Positions 27,883 through 37,789 of a stretch of DNA of 64,000 nt are shown here, in pieces. This DNA comes from Rhodobacteraceae bacterium KLH11 (GTDB lineage: Bacteria; Pseudomonadota; Alphaproteobacteria; Rhodobacterales; Rhodobacteraceae). Within the stretch, counting starts at the first letter, position 1, and each line of letters starts with the position of its first letter. The position numbers were made by a program, and so were the translations under genes. The notes under the pieces were generated by a model. It was not told the origin of the DNA. It saw only the letters and a program-made list of their open reading frames with translations, and did no database searches. The stretch covers positions 2,088,051 to 2,152,050 of the forward strand of contig DS999531.1 of NCBI GenBank assembly GCA_000158135.1, written 5' to 3'.

Positions 27883-30005
27883 CTGACACGAAGGACTGGA
27901 AAGCGCTGGCCGAGAAAGAGCTGCGTGGACGTCCCCTGGACGACCTGACCAAAGAGACGCTGGAAGGCATCGACGTCAAACCGCTTTATACCCGGGAAGA
28001 CACCGCTGATTTACCGCATATGGATGGTTTGCCCGGGTTCGGGCCATTTACCCGCGGTGTGAAGGCCACGATGTATGCGGGCCGCCCGTGGACCATTCGC
28101 CAATATGCGGGTTTCTCGACGGCAGAGGAATCCAACGCGTTCTACCGCCGCAATCTGGCTGCGGGTCAGCAGGGGGTTTCGGTGGCGTTCGATCTGGCGA
28201 CGCACCGGGGTTATGACAGTGACCATCCGCGCGTTGTTGGCGATGTGGGTAAGGCCGGTGTGGCCATCGACAGCGTTGAGGACATGAAAATCCTGTTCGA
28301 TGGTATCCCGCTGGACAAGGTATCGGTCTCGATGACGATGAACGGTGCGGTGATCCCGATTCTGGCAAGCTTCATTGTCGCGGGCGAAGAGCAGGGCCAC
28401 GATAAATCGCTCCTGTCCGGCACTATTCAGAATGACATTCTGAAAGAGTTCATGGTGCGCAACACCTATGTTTATCCGCCTGAACCGTCGATGCGGATCA
28501 TTTCGGACATCATCGAGTACACCTCGAACGAGATGCCCAAGTTCAACTCGATCTCGATCTCGGGCTATCACATGCAAGAGGCCGGGGCGAATCTGGTGCA
28601 GGAACTGGCCTATACGCTGGCCGACGGGCGCGAATACGTGCGCGCCGCAACGCAGGCCGGAATGGATGTGGACAAATTCGCGGGCCGTCTGTCGTTTTTC
28701 TTTGCCATCGGCATGAACTTTTTTATGGAGATCGCCAAGCTGCGCGCCGCACGCACGCTCTGGCATCGGGTGATGACAGATTTTGGGGCGAAATCCGAGC
28801 GGTCCAAGATGTTGCGTACCCATTGTCAAACGTCGGGCGTCAGCCTGCAGGAACAAGACCCCTATAACAACGTCATCCGCACCGCCTATGAAGCGATGAG
28901 CGCGGTTCTGGGCGGCACTCAGTCCCTGCACACCAACGCTCTGGACGAGGCGATTGCCTTGCCCACCGATTTCTCGGCTCGCATCGCGCGGAACACGCAG
29001 CTGGTGCTGCAGGAAGAAACCGGCGTGACCGATGTGGTCGATCCGCTGGCCGGGTCGTATTACGTCGAAAGCCTGACCAATGAACTGGTTGAAAAGGCGT
29101 GGGCGCTGATGGAAGAGGTCGAAGAGATGGGCGGCATGACCAGGGCCGTTGCCTCGGGTATGCCCAAGCTGCGGATCGAGGAAAGCGCCGCGCGTCGTCA
29201 GGCGATGATTGACCGGGGCGAAGAGGTCATTGTCGGGGTCAACAAATACCGCAAGGAACAGGAAGATCCGATCGACATTCTGGATGTCGACAATGTCGCC
29301 GTGCGCGATGCGCAGGTCGCGCGGCTCGAACGTATCCGCGCCACTCGTGATACGGCCGCATGTCAGGCGGCACTGGACGCTCTGACCAACACCGCCCGCG
29401 AGGGGGGAAACCTGCTGGCCGCCGCCGTTGAGGCCGCCCGCGCCCGCGCATCCGTAGGAGAGATCAGCATGGCAATGGAAAAGGAATTCGGCCGTCATCG
29501 CGCCGAGGTGAAAACTCTGGCCGGTGTCTATGGCGCGGCTTACGAAGGCGATGAAGGCTTTGCCGCGATCCAGAAATCCATCGAAGACTTCGCCGAAGCC
29601 GAGGGCCGCCGCCCCCGCCTGCTGGTGGTCAAGATGGGGCAGGACGGGCATGACCGGGGGGCCAAGGTGATCGCGACCGCCTTTGCCGATATCGGCTTTG
29701 ACGTGGATGTGGGGCCGTTGTTCCAGACCCCGGCCGAGGCCGCGCAGGATGCAGTGGACAATGACGTGCACGTGGTTGGCATCTCGTCGCAGGCAGCAGG
29801 GCACAAGACATTGGCACCCCAACTGGTCGAGGAGCTGAAGAAGGCCGGGGCTGAGGATATTCTTGTCATCTGCGGGGGCGTGATCCCACAGCAGGACTAT
29901 CAGTTCCTCTATGATCACGGCGTCAAGGCAATCTTTGGTCCGGGCACCAATATTCCCGAAGCCGCACAGGATATCCTGCGCCTGATTGGCGAAGCCCGCA
30001 CCTGA
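27879..30005 (+). CDS. scpA: Methylmalonyl-CoA mutase
   Basis: A 708-residue, adenosylcobalamin-dependent mutase that turns (R)-methylmalonyl-CoA into succinyl-CoA. Residues 1-550 form the substrate-binding TIM barrel ([19 protein letters not shown] near 70-90). Residues about 570-708 form the B12 domain with GQDGHDRG near 586-593, where His binds cobalt. The single-chain size matches the homodimeric enzyme (BhbA/ScpA). It completes the propionyl-CoA route started by PccAB. A palindromic repeat follows 18 bp after the stop. Confidence 0.95.
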   Translation: MTDTKDWKALAEKELRGRPLDDLTKETLEGIDVKPLYTREDTADLPHMDGLPGFGPFTRGVKATMYAGRPWTIRQYAGFSTAEESNAFYRRNLAAGQQGVSVAFDLATHRGYDSDHPRVVGDVGKAGVAIDSVEDMKILFDGIPLDKVSVSMTMNGAVIPILASFIVAGEEQGHDKSLLSGTIQNDILKEFMVRNTYVYPPEPSMRIISDIIEYTSNEMPKFNSISISGYHMQEAGANLVQELAYTLADGREYVRAATQAGMDVDKFAGRLSFFFAIGMNFFMEIAKLRAARTLWHRVMTDFGAKSERSKMLRTHCQTSGVSLQEQDPYNNVIRTAYEAMSAVLGGTQSLHTNALDEAIALPTDFSARIARNTQLVLQEETGVTDVVDPLAGSYYVESLTNELVEKAWALMEEVEEMGGMTRAVASGMPKLRIEESAARRQAMIDRGEEVIVGVNKYRKEQEDPIDILDVDNVAVRDAQVARLERIRATRDTAACQAALDALTNTAREGGNLLAAAVEAARARASVGEISMAMEKEFGRHRAEVKTLAGVYGAAYEGDEGFAAIQKSIEDFAEAEGRRPRLLVVKMGQDGHDRGAKVIATAFADIGFDVDVGPLFQTPAEAAQDAVDNDVHVVGISSQAAGHKTLAPQLVEELKKAGAEDILVICGGVIPQQDYQFLYDHGVKAIFGPGTNIPEAAQDILRLIGEART

Positions 30006-30023
30006 TCTTGAGCTTGGCGGCCC

Positions 30024-30048
30024 GAGATTTTTCGACGAAAAATCTTGT
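30024..30048. repeat. Palindromic intergenic repeat, copy 2
   Basis: The same 25 bases as at 13735-13759, with hairpin arms AGATTTTTC and GAAAAATCT and loop GAC (30025-30045). It lies 18 bp after the mutase stop and may act as terminator or 3' stabiliser. Confidence 0.8.
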
Positions 30049-30132
30049 GGTTCTCTGCCTCTAAGGAGAAACTCCTGTCAGATCGGCGCTATGAAGCCGC
30101 CGATCTGAGCGAATAGGGCAGGAGAGACGTGT

Positions 30133-30735
30133 ATGTTACTCGATCATCTGGCGGTGGCTGGCGAAACGCTGGAAGAGGCCGCGGCGCATGTCGAACAGGC
30201 GCTGGGCGTGGCCTTGCAGCCGGGTGGCAAGCACGCAAAATTCGGGACCCATAACCGCCTTCTGGGCCTGCGGGATGGCTTGTATCTTGAGGCCATCGCC
30301 ATTGATCCTCAGGCAGAGACCCCTGCAAGAACCCGCTGGTTCGATCTGGATCGTTTTGAAGGACCACCACGCTTGAGCAACTGGATTTGTCGCGTGCCGG
30401 ATATCGACGCGTCGCTTACGCTCTTTCCCGACGGGGTCGGAAAACCGATTGATCTGGATCGCGGCGCGTTGCGCTGGCGCATGGCTGTGCCGCCCAATGG
30501 GCGCTTGCCGTATGACAACCTGTTTCCGGCGCTGATCCAGTGGCAGGGTGATCTGTATCCGGCGCAGATGTTGCAGGAGAGCGGCTGCCGGTTGCGGCGG
30601 CTGGTGGTAACCCACCCGGACGCTCTGGAGCTGGCGAATATATTAGGCGCACTGGAACATGTGGTGTTCGACACCGGCCCGGCGGCGTTACGGGCCGAGT
30701 TCGATACGCCGCACGGGCCGCGCGTTCTGGAATGA
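30133..30735 (+). CDS. VOC-superfamily (glyoxalase-like) protein
   Basis: A 200-residue protein of the glyoxalase-like type (PF13468 style). It starts [20 protein letters not shown], and [18 protein letters not shown] near residues 37-56 is the classic VOC strand with the metal-ligand Glu. [10 protein letters not shown] is also common in this group. Substrate unknown. Its end overlaps the start of the next gene by 4 bp. Confidence 0.75.
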   Translation: MLLDHLAVAGETLEEAAAHVEQALGVALQPGGKHAKFGTHNRLLGLRDGLYLEAIAIDPQAETPARTRWFDLDRFEGPPRLSNWICRVPDIDASLTLFPDGVGKPIDLDRGALRWRMAVPPNGRLPYDNLFPALIQWQGDLYPAQMLQESGCRLRRLVVTHPDALELANILGALEHVVFDTGPAALRAEFDTPHGPRVLE

Positions 30736-31220
30736 GCATCCGGCAGGCCACAATCAAAGATGCGCCCGCCATTGCCGCGATCAGCAATTCCGTTATCGGC
30801 GATACGCTGATCACCTTCACCACCGATCTGCGCAGCACCGAGAATGTCGCCGCTGATATCCACACGCGCGGCCCGGCTTTTCTGGTTGCCGAAATCGGCG
30901 ATACCATCGCAGGTTACGCCACCTATGGGCCCTTTCGGTCCGGCCCGGGATATGCGCAATGCAAAGAACACTCGATTGCGTTGACCCCGCAGGCCCGGGG
31001 GCAGGGGGTCGGGCGCACCCTGATGGCCGCGTTGGAGGGCCGTGCCAGAGCGGACAATGTGCATGTGCTGGTGGCGTGTATTTCCTCGGCCAATCCGCAG
31101 GCGGTGGCATTCCACCTGGCTCTTGGGTTCACACAGGTGGGACAAATGCCCGAGGTTGGCCTCAAATGGGGGCAGCGGCTGGATCTTGTTCTGATGCAGA
31201 AAATTCTGACACCGCTGTGA
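30732..31220 (+). CDS. GNAT N-acetyltransferase, PAT/Bar-like
   Basis: A 162-residue GNAT protein. The acetyl-CoA loop is [19 protein letters not shown] near residues 84-102 (Q-x-x-G-x-G). The flow [17 protein letters not shown] and later [17 protein letters not shown] is typical of phosphinothricin acetyltransferase-like enzymes. Natural substrate unknown. Coupled to the VOC gene by a 4 bp overlap. Confidence 0.8.
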   Translation: MSIRQATIKDAPAIAAISNSVIGDTLITFTTDLRSTENVAADIHTRGPAFLVAEIGDTIAGYATYGPFRSGPGYAQCKEHSIALTPQARGQGVGRTLMAALEGRARADNVHVLVACISSANPQAVAFHLALGFTQVGQMPEVGLKWGQRLDLVLMQKILTPL

Positions 31221-31265
31221 TCTGTCGCACCTGACAGCCGCGCCGTTGCGCGTTAGTGTGCGCCC

Positions 31266-31946
31266 ATGTCGATCTGGACCCGAATAGCCGACGCGCTCAG
31301 CGCGCTTGCGCAGGGCGAAAGCCTGACCGCAGTTTTCGAGAAACTGCGAACGCCGCCCGAGCGGTCGGTGGCCTTTGCAATCGCGGTTGTGGCCCTTGGG
31401 GCCAAGATGGCCAAGGCAGATGGGCAGGTGACGCGTGATGAGGTGACGGCCTTCCGCGAGGTTTTTCAGATTGCCCCTGAAGACGAAGACGGTGCCGCGC
31501 GCGTGTTCGACATGGCCCGCACCGATGTGGCGGGTTATCAGGACTACGCCCGCAGGATTGGGCGTATGTTCGCCGAAGACAGCACCACCCTGTGTGACCT
31601 GATGGAGGGGCTGTTTCACATTGCCATGGCGGATGGGTTCTATCACCCGAATGAAAACGAATTCCTCGAAGAGGTCAGCCGCATCTTTGGTCAGACTGAC
31701 GCGCAATTCATGGCTTTGCGCGCGCGGTTCGTGCCGGATGCGCCCAAAGACCCGTATACGGTGCTGGGGGTTGCGCGCGACATGCCGCTGCCGGAAATCC
31801 GCAAGGTCTGGCGTCAGCTGGTTCGCGACACCCATCCCGATGCGATGATGGCGCGCGGCGTGCCGGAGGAAGCGGTGCGCCTTGCCGAGAAAAAGATGAT
31901 CGATATCAACCGGGCCTGGGACGAGATCAACGGCGCAAGGGTCTGA
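31266..31946 (+). CDS. DjlA-like protein with TerB and J domains
   Basis: A 226-residue protein. Residues about 25-140 form a TerB-like helical domain (ALGAKMAKADGQVTRDEV, then LFHIAMADGFYHPNENEFL). Residues about 160-226 form a J domain with the HPD motif in RDTHPDAMM, so it should stimulate DnaK. Unlike E. coli DjlA, there is no N-terminal membrane helix. It is followed by the nuclease-like gene with a 3 bp gap. Confidence 0.85.
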   Translation: MSIWTRIADALSALAQGESLTAVFEKLRTPPERSVAFAIAVVALGAKMAKADGQVTRDEVTAFREVFQIAPEDEDGAARVFDMARTDVAGYQDYARRIGRMFAEDSTTLCDLMEGLFHIAMADGFYHPNENEFLEEVSRIFGQTDAQFMALRARFVPDAPKDPYTVLGVARDMPLPEIRKVWRQLVRDTHPDAMMARGVPEEAVRLAEKKMIDINRAWDEINGARV

Positions 31947-31949
31947 TCC

Positions 31950-32951
31950 GTGCGGCTGGCGACCTATAATATCGAATGGTTCGCCAATCTGTTTGACACC
32001 GATGACAACCTGCTTGCCGATGACAGCTGGTCAGGGCGCCATGATGTGACCAGGGCTCAACAGATCGAGGCGATTGCCAAGGTTCTGACGGCGCTCGACG
32101 CTGATGCTTTGTTGATTGTTGAGGCCCCGAATACGGGGAAAAGGCAAAATACCGTTCGTGCCCTGCAGCGGTTTGCCGAGGCTTTTGATCTGCGCACCAC
32201 GCATGCGGTGATGGGGTTTGCCAACAACACACATCAGGAACTGGCGTTGCTGTTCGATCCCGGCACTCTGAAAGCGCGTCACGAACCGGTGGGGCACCCT
32301 GATGATGACGATGCGCCCAGATTTGATGGTGTGTTCCGGATCGATCTGGATGTGGACGCGACCGAAGATCGGGTTCAGTTCTCAAAACCTCCGATGGAGT
32401 TGACCGTTGAGACAGCAAAAGGCACGGCCTTTCGCCTGATTGGCGCGCATCTGAAATCCAAAGCCCCCCATGGGGCAAAATCCCGCGATGAGTTGATCCG
32501 CCTGTCCATTGCCAATCGCCGCAAGCAATTGGCGCAGGCCATATGGCTGTCGCGGCGGGTTGAGGCCCTTGTCGAAGCGAAGGAGCCGGTCATTTTGCTG
32601 GGGGATCTGAACGACGGTCCGGGTCTGGATGAGTTTGAGCATCTGTTCGGGCGATCCTCGGTCGAGATTTTGCTGCAGGCCGGGCTTTATGATCCGCACG
32701 CCGCACAGGCGCATGGCCCGCGTCCGGGTTCTGTTCCCGCAACAGCGCGTTTCGCGCGGCCGGATGAGGGGCGGTACCTGGAAGCGTTGTTGGATTATAT
32801 CATGATCAGCACCGATTTGCGGGATCGACACCCAAACTGGCGGATCTGGCATCCGTTTCGGGATACCGACTGTTGGGGTAACCCTGAACTGCGCGAAGCC
32901 CTGTTGACGGCATCCGACCATTTTCCGGTGACACTCGATATTGATCTGTGA
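31950..32951 (+). CDS. Endonuclease/exonuclease/phosphatase family protein
   Basis: A 333-residue protein of the EEP superfamily. Motifs seen: RLATYNIEWFANLF at the start, a VEAPN segment near 53 in place of the usual acidic site, VILLGDLNDGPGLDEFE near residue 212, and ASDHFPVTLDI at the end (Asp-His pair). Start is GTG at 31950, 3 bp after the DjlA-like stop. No signal peptide. Substrate (nucleic acid, sugar phosphate or lipid) unknown. Confidence 0.8.
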   Translation: MRLATYNIEWFANLFDTDDNLLADDSWSGRHDVTRAQQIEAIAKVLTALDADALLIVEAPNTGKRQNTVRALQRFAEAFDLRTTHAVMGFANNTHQELALLFDPGTLKARHEPVGHPDDDDAPRFDGVFRIDLDVDATEDRVQFSKPPMELTVETAKGTAFRLIGAHLKSKAPHGAKSRDELIRLSIANRRKQLAQAIWLSRRVEALVEAKEPVILLGDLNDGPGLDEFEHLFGRSSVEILLQAGLYDPHAAQAHGPRPGSVPATARFARPDEGRYLEALLDYIMISTDLRDRHPNWRIWHPFRDTDCWGNPELREALLTASDHFPVTLDIDL

Positions 32952-32988
32952 CCTTTCAACCGCCGAGACCATCCCTTATATTTCCGGC

Positions 32989-33366
32989 ATGCAAAGGTTC
33001 CTGATAATCTGCGCGGCCTGCGCCGCGATGACCTCTCCTGTCCGTGCGGAAGAGGATATCGGCAAATCGCTGATGGAGCGCGGGGCCGAGCTGTTTCTTG
33101 AAGGTCTGCGGCAAGAGATGGAACCTGCCATCGAGGATCTGCGCGGGCTTGCTGACCAGTTTGGCCCGGCCCTGCACTCGTTCATGCAGGAGATGGGGCC
33201 GGCGCTCGCGGAACTGGCCGCTCAGGTGCAGGATTGGAGCGCTTATGAGCTGCCCGAAATGCTGCCAAACGGCGATATCATTATCCGCAAGAAACCGCTG
33301 CGCGATCCGCCAGATAGGCCGGAACCTCAGGATGAGGCCGCGCCGGGTGGCCTGACGGATATCTGA
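32989..33366 (+). CDS. Small exported hypothetical protein
   Basis: A 125-residue protein with signal peptide at residues 1-20 (MQRFLIICAACAAMTSPVRA). The mature part is amphipathic helical (GAELFLEGLRQEMEPAIEDL), and ends in a proline-rich, acidic tail. I chose the ATG at 32989, which begins the signal peptide; an upstream in-frame start at 32941 overlaps the previous gene. Family unnamed to me; similar small proteins exist in roseobacters. Confidence 0.65.
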   Translation: MQRFLIICAACAAMTSPVRAEEDIGKSLMERGAELFLEGLRQEMEPAIEDLRGLADQFGPALHSFMQEMGPALAELAAQVQDWSAYELPEMLPNGDIIIRKKPLRDPPDRPEPQDEAAPGGLTDI

Positions 33367-34911
33367 TCATCCGCGCAGGATCACGCGCGGCTCGGATTTC
33401 AGCGCCATGGCCAGAGAGTTGAGGCGCGCCTCGGCGACCTCGTTGAACAATGGTTCGGCTGCTCTGGGCAGGCGCAATTCCAGCTTCTGCTTTTTCGGAT
33501 AATAGCGCAGCTGGCCCATGGTCGCGTCATGTTGCATCCACAGCATCGCGCCGAATCGCAGGGCTTTGCCCAGAATCTCGGCCTGCTGCTGACCACGCTC
33601 ATCCAGCAGCTCGTAAAGTTCGGTAAACCGGTTTCCTTCGCGCTTGTTGCGATAGCGATGTTGCAGCGCGAGGCCGATGAAGACCCGTTCGGAATGTTTC
33701 AGCCCGCTCATATTGGCGCGGGTGACATATTCAAAACAGGCCTCAGCCCGATAGTCGGGATGGGCGCGCCAGCTGACATCGTGCAGCAGGCAAGCCGCCT
33801 TGATCAATCGGACCTTCTGCATCGGGGCCGAGCGGAACAGGGGCATGACAAAATCAAACAGATGTTTGCCGAACCCGGGCAGCCGTGCATCCTTGGATTC
33901 GGCAAAGCGGCTGGCTTCGATCAACGGGTCGCGGTCGCGCAGGCGTTGTGGCATTTGCTCGTACAACAGCCCCTCGCGGATACCATAGCTTGAGATGGCG
34001 ATGTCCTTGGGTTTGAAGGTACGGATCAGCCGCGCCAGCACATCCATCGCATAAGGGATCAGCGCCATGCGCGATCCGGAAACCCCGGCCAGCGCGCGCA
34101 GTTCATCCGGATCGCCGTTTTCGATGAATTTGATCGTCTCGCGCACCTGACGATGAGTCATGCGGTATTCATGCAGCACATTCAGCGGGTAGCCCCGGCG
34201 CAGCATGTCCAGACGGGCAAAGGCGCGCCAGCTGCCGCCGACCAGAAACAGACGGTCGCGCTGCGGGCCCATCTTGTCGCGCATCTCTTCCAGTGTTGCC
34301 TTGATATGGGCTTTGCGCGCCCGGCGCCCGCCCTTGATATCGCGCAGTTTGAGCGGCCCCAGAGGCGAGGTCATGCGCCGCCCCACCTTGCCGCCACCGA
34401 TTTCGGCCAGCTCCACCGACGAGCCGCCGATATCGCAGATAAGCCCATACGCACCGGGCCATCCCAGCAGCACGCCTTGCGCGGAAAGCCGGGCTTCTTC
34501 CTCGCCATCAACTACGTTGATGATCAACCCGGTTTCAGCCTTGACCTGCGCGCAGAAATCGGGGCCATCCTCTGCCTCGCGCACCGCTGCCGTAGCAACG
34601 GCATGCAGGGCGGGCAGTTCAAGATCATTGGCCAGATACTGAAACCGGTGCAGGGCGGCCAATGCCCGTTCGCGGCCAAGCGGGTTCAGACGACCGGTTT
34701 CGGATAAACCGGCACCCAGCTCACACATGACCTTTTCATTGTAGAAATAAGCCGGTGAACGCGCCGCGCCGTCAAAGACCACCATCCGGACCGAGTTGGA
34801 ACCGATATCAACCACCCCAACCCGGGACAGCGCCTGCGCGCCGGGATCTTCGAGCAACGGTTTTCCGAAAATCCCGTGCTCGGGGAAATCAGTCGCGGTG
34901 ATCTGTGCCAT
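33367..34911 (-). CDS. ppx: Exopolyphosphatase / pppGpp phosphohydrolase (Ppx/GppA)
   Basis: A 514-residue member of the sugar-kinase/actin-like fold. The phosphate loop VVDIGSNSVRMVVFDG lies at residues about 30-45, and LICDIGGSSVELAEI near 157. The C-terminal half is the HD-like region (CLLHDVSWRAHPDYR). It releases phosphate from polyphosphate or hydrolyses pppGpp. ATG 34911 is preceded by GGGGA; a longer TTG start at 34965 is possible but overlaps hdaA. It is downstream of hdaA on the same strand. Confidence 0.88.
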   Translation of the reverse strand: MAQITATDFPEHGIFGKPLLEDPGAQALSRVGVVDIGSNSVRMVVFDGAARSPAYFYNEKVMCELGAGLSETGRLNPLGRERALAALHRFQYLANDLELPALHAVATAAVREAEDGPDFCAQVKAETGLIINVVDGEEEARLSAQGVLLGWPGAYGLICDIGGSSVELAEIGGGKVGRRMTSPLGPLKLRDIKGGRRARKAHIKATLEEMRDKMGPQRDRLFLVGGSWRAFARLDMLRRGYPLNVLHEYRMTHRQVRETIKFIENGDPDELRALAGVSGSRMALIPYAMDVLARLIRTFKPKDIAISSYGIREGLLYEQMPQRLRDRDPLIEASRFAESKDARLPGFGKHLFDFVMPLFRSAPMQKVRLIKAACLLHDVSWRAHPDYRAEACFEYVTRANMSGLKHSERVFIGLALQHRYRNKREGNRFTELYELLDERGQQQAEILGKALRFGAMLWMQHDATMGQLRYYPKKQKLELRLPRAAEPLFNEVAEARLNSLAMALKSEPRVILRG

Positions 34912-34961
34912 GGTGTCCCCAGGTATTTTAGGCGGCAGGATGCGGGATCGCTTTTGTCCGG

Positions 34962-35651
34962 TCAATTGCGGGCATCAGATTGTTCCGATTCTGTGTTCAA
35001 TAGGCGCACTGCCAACGCACGGGTGATGGGGCGTCTTTCGCTCAGCGCGATATGATCCAGCCGTGCCACAACCTTAGCGGCGGTTTCAAAGCTGCGATCC
35101 ATGTGTTTGACCAGATAGGCGATGACATCAGGGCCGGGGTTGAGCTGGCGATCAGTGAACAGCTTGGCCAGCACTGCGCCCAACAGCGCGTCATCCGGAG
35201 CGTCCAGCGCGACGTGATGCGCGCCTTCAACCCGGCTTTGCAGATCAGCCAGAGGCAGATGCCATTGCCGTGGTGCCGCACGCCCGGTCATCAGCAGGGC
35301 ATGGCCCTCGGCCAATACCAGATTGTGCAGGTGGAACAGCGTTTTCTGCTGCTCGGGATCGGTGATGACAGCTGGCACATCCTCAACCGCGATCGGTGCG
35401 CGCGCCAGATCGGGTACGTCGTCAAAACGCAGGTCAATGGCCTGCATGATGCGCCCTCCGGTCTCGGCCGCCCAAACATGGGCCAGATGGGTTTTACCCG
35501 ATCCGGCAGGGCCGCTCAGCACCAGTTTGTTGCCGGGCCAGGATGTGGCCGAGATCAGCGCCACGGCCAGCGCATTGGCGGGCGAGACAAAGAAATCCTC
35601 GCGGCCCAAGGCGGTCTTGGACGGCAGATCAAAGCTCAGCTGGGTGGCCAT
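34962..35651 (-). CDS. hdaA: DnaA-related regulatory protein HdaA
   Basis: A 229-residue protein made of the DnaA-like AAA+ domain only. A clamp-binding motif QLSFDLP is at residues 4-10, and the Walker A GPAGSGKTH at about 47-55. In Caulobacter HdaA works with the DNA clamp to inactivate DnaA-ATP after replication starts. Lacks the DnaA DNA-binding domain, as expected. It is directly downstream of the AI-2E-family gene, sharing its operon. Confidence 0.88.
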   Translation of the reverse strand: MATQLSFDLPSKTALGREDFFVSPANALAVALISATSWPGNKLVLSGPAGSGKTHLAHVWAAETGGRIMQAIDLRFDDVPDLARAPIAVEDVPAVITDPEQQKTLFHLHNLVLAEGHALLMTGRAAPRQWHLPLADLQSRVEGAHHVALDAPDDALLGAVLAKLFTDRQLNPGPDVIAYLVKHMDRSFETAAKVVARLDHIALSERRPITRALAVRLLNTESEQSDARN

Positions 35652-36725
35652 TCATTCGTCGTCCTGCTGCAGCCCTTCAAGCCCGGTATAAAGACGGCTG
35701 TTCAGATATTGCTCGGTCGCAAACCGTGCCAGCACGCCCAGAGCGGCGGCAACCGGAACCGCGATCAGCATCCCCACAAAACCAAAGAGCGCGCCGAACA
35801 CTGACAGCGCCAGCAGCAGCCACACCGGATGCAGCCCAACCGAGCTGCCCACCAGTTTCGGGGTCAGGAAATTGCCCTCGGTCACCTGTCCGATGGCAAA
35901 GATCCCGGCGACCAGACCGATATGCGCCCAATCGCCCCAGAACTGAAACAGAGCCAGCCCAATGGCCAGCGTGCCCCCGATCAGGGCGCCCAGATAAGGG
36001 ATGAATGTGACCAGCCCGGCGATGAAGCCGACGATCAGGCCGAACTGCAGGCCGACCAGCATCAGGGCCACGGCGTAATAGGTGCCAAGGATCAGGCAGA
36101 CAGTCCCCATGCCCCGCACGAATGAGGCCAGAACCGCATCAATCTCACCGGCCAGCCGTTTGATCGTGGGGGCGTGATCGCGGGGCAGCAGCTCTCCGAT
36201 CCGGGCGATCATGCGGTCCCAGTCCATCAGCAGATAAACGGCGACCACTGGCACGATGACCAGCAGGACCACCACGTTGATTGCGGACCCCAATGAGGCA
36301 AGCACAGTCTGCAGCACATCGCCGGTTTTGGATTTCAACGTCTCCCCGAACGAGACCAGCATCTGGTGCGTATTCGATTCCCGATCCAGAAGCGCCGGGA
36401 ACTGTTTCTCAACAAACGTGCGCAGTTCTTTGAAAAGGCTTGGTAATGTGTCAATCAAATCCAATAGCTGCGTGATCAAAGCAGGCACGACCATCAGGAT
36501 CATCAGCACGAATCCCAGCACGCCGACAATCGTAATTATCCCGGTGGCGGCCATGCGTGAGAGGCCCAGCTTTTCCATCCGGTCGGCAATGGGGTCGAGG
36601 AAATAGGCGATCGCCCCGCCGATCACGAAAGGCAACAGCACGTCACCCAGCAAATACAGAAGCACCACAAAGATCGCGGCGGTGATGCCCCAGTATCTGA
36701 GCTGATCCTTCACCGGCAAAGCCAT
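35652..36725 (-). CDS. AI-2E family (PerM-like) transporter
   Basis: A 357-residue membrane protein with about eight helices and a soluble loop near residues 80-150. The segment FVGMLIAVPVAAALGVLARF at the C-terminus and GLVTFIPYLGALIGGTLAIG near 235 are typical of the AI-2E/PerM family. Members range from autoinducer-2 exporters to sodium/proton antiporters, so substrate is open. It abuts hdaA (no gap between its stop and the hdaA ATG), an arrangement common in alphaproteobacteria. Confidence 0.85.
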   Translation of the reverse strand: MALPVKDQLRYWGITAAIFVVLLYLLGDVLLPFVIGGAIAYFLDPIADRMEKLGLSRMAATGIITIVGVLGFVLMILMVVPALITQLLDLIDTLPSLFKELRTFVEKQFPALLDRESNTHQMLVSFGETLKSKTGDVLQTVLASLGSAINVVVLLVIVPVVAVYLLMDWDRMIARIGELLPRDHAPTIKRLAGEIDAVLASFVRGMGTVCLILGTYYAVALMLVGLQFGLIVGFIAGLVTFIPYLGALIGGTLAIGLALFQFWGDWAHIGLVAGIFAIGQVTEGNFLTPKLVGSSVGLHPVWLLLALSVFGALFGFVGMLIAVPVAAALGVLARFATEQYLNSRLYTGLEGLQQDDE

Positions 36726-36814
36726 GGTGCATTCCCTCGTTGCACAGCGTTGCTGTGTTCTTCGCCCATGACGCCTTGCGATGCAAGCGGTTCATGGGGT
36801 GGGTATTTTATACC

Positions 36815-37789
36815 TCAGTCGGTCAGGGTGCCCAGTTCCGGGGTGTCTCGGGTGGCGGTTTCATCTGGCCAGTTGGTGCGCCAGATTTCCGCTGACCAGT
36901 GACCGCAATGCACCGGGGGGCGATCAAAGCCGGGCAGGGCAGGCAGCAGCGGGGCAACCACCACATCGTGGCGCGGAACGGCGAAATAGGGGAAGGAATA
37001 GCGCTCTTGGCCAGATCGATTGACCACGCGGTGCGGGGTTGATTTCAACCGCCCGCCCGACCACAGCTCCAGCATGTCACCGATATTGACCACGAAGCCA
37101 CCGGGCGGGCAATCCGGGGTGATCCAGCCGCCGGTGCGTGTTTGCACCTCAAGCCCGCCGACCGGATCAGGCGCGATAATGGTCAGCGCGTCGGTGTCCT
37201 TGTGTGGATGGATACCATAGCCGCCCTCATCCGGGGCTTGTGGCGGGTAATGCAGCAGGGTCATGTTGGTCATCGGATCGCGGAATGCATCGCGCAAGGT
37301 GTCCGGAGGCACCGCAAGCCCGGCCTCCAACGCGCCGAGCAGCAAATCGGTCACCCGATCAAGCTGCCGCCAATAACTCAGGATGACATCGCGGGCCTGG
37401 GGCACTTCGCGGGGCCAGATATTGGGGCCGTACAGTGCGCATTCCGTCCGGATCGGGGCATCCCCGGCCGTTTCGAAATGCAGCTTGTACCCTTCATATT
37501 TATCCGCCGTTCCCAGGCCATCATTGGGTGTGAAAAATCCCATCGGGATATATCCGCGATAGTTCTCGCGCGTGATGGCCTGATCCCATTTACTGGCCTC
37601 TTCGATGTCAAAGATCGCCCGGGCGCAATCGCGAACCCGGTCGATATGTCCGGATGCGACGCCTGTGCAGGTGATCGACAGAAACCCGATACTGGTGCAG
37701 GCGTCCATGATCCGGGTGACTGTGGTCTTGAAATTCGGGTCAGAAGGATCGGCCAGCGGGCTGATATCAATGGTGGGGATATGTTCCAT
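36815..37789 (-). CDS. 2-oxoglutarate/Fe(II) oxygenase, isopenicillin N synthase-like
   Basis: A 324-residue non-haem iron oxygenase. An N-terminal DIOX_N region (IPTIDISPLADPS) precedes the double-stranded beta helix. Iron ligands: His and Asp in GIHPHKDTDALT near residues 195-205, and a distal His in KSTPHRVVNR near 253-262; RYSFPYF gives the 2-oxoglutarate-binding Arg-x-Ser. Its ATG overlaps the stop of the FAD oxidoreductase gene by one base (TAATG), so they are coupled. Substrate unknown; a degenerate BetI operator lies upstream of the pair. Confidence 0.82.
   Translation of the reverse strand: MEHIPTIDISPLADPSDPNFKTTVTRIMDACTSIGFLSITCTGVASGHIDRVRDCARAIFDIEEASKWDQAITRENYRGYIPMGFFTPNDGLGTADKYEGYKLHFETAGDAPIRTECALYGPNIWPREVPQARDVILSYWRQLDRVTDLLLGALEAGLAVPPDTLRDAFRDPMTNMTLLHYPPQAPDEGGYGIHPHKDTDALTIIAPDPVGGLEVQTRTGGWITPDCPPGGFVVNIGDMLELWSGGRLKSTPHRVVNRSGQERYSFPYFAVPRHDVVVAPLLPALPGFDRPPVHCGHWSAEIWRTNWPDETATRDTPELGTLTD

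Noticed and set aside
28011..29918. A 635-codon open frame antisense to the mutase gene
   Set aside because: It lies entirely within scpA on the other strand. GC-rich codon use of the real gene leaves long open antisense frames; the protein has no family features and is rich in His, Gln and Arg.
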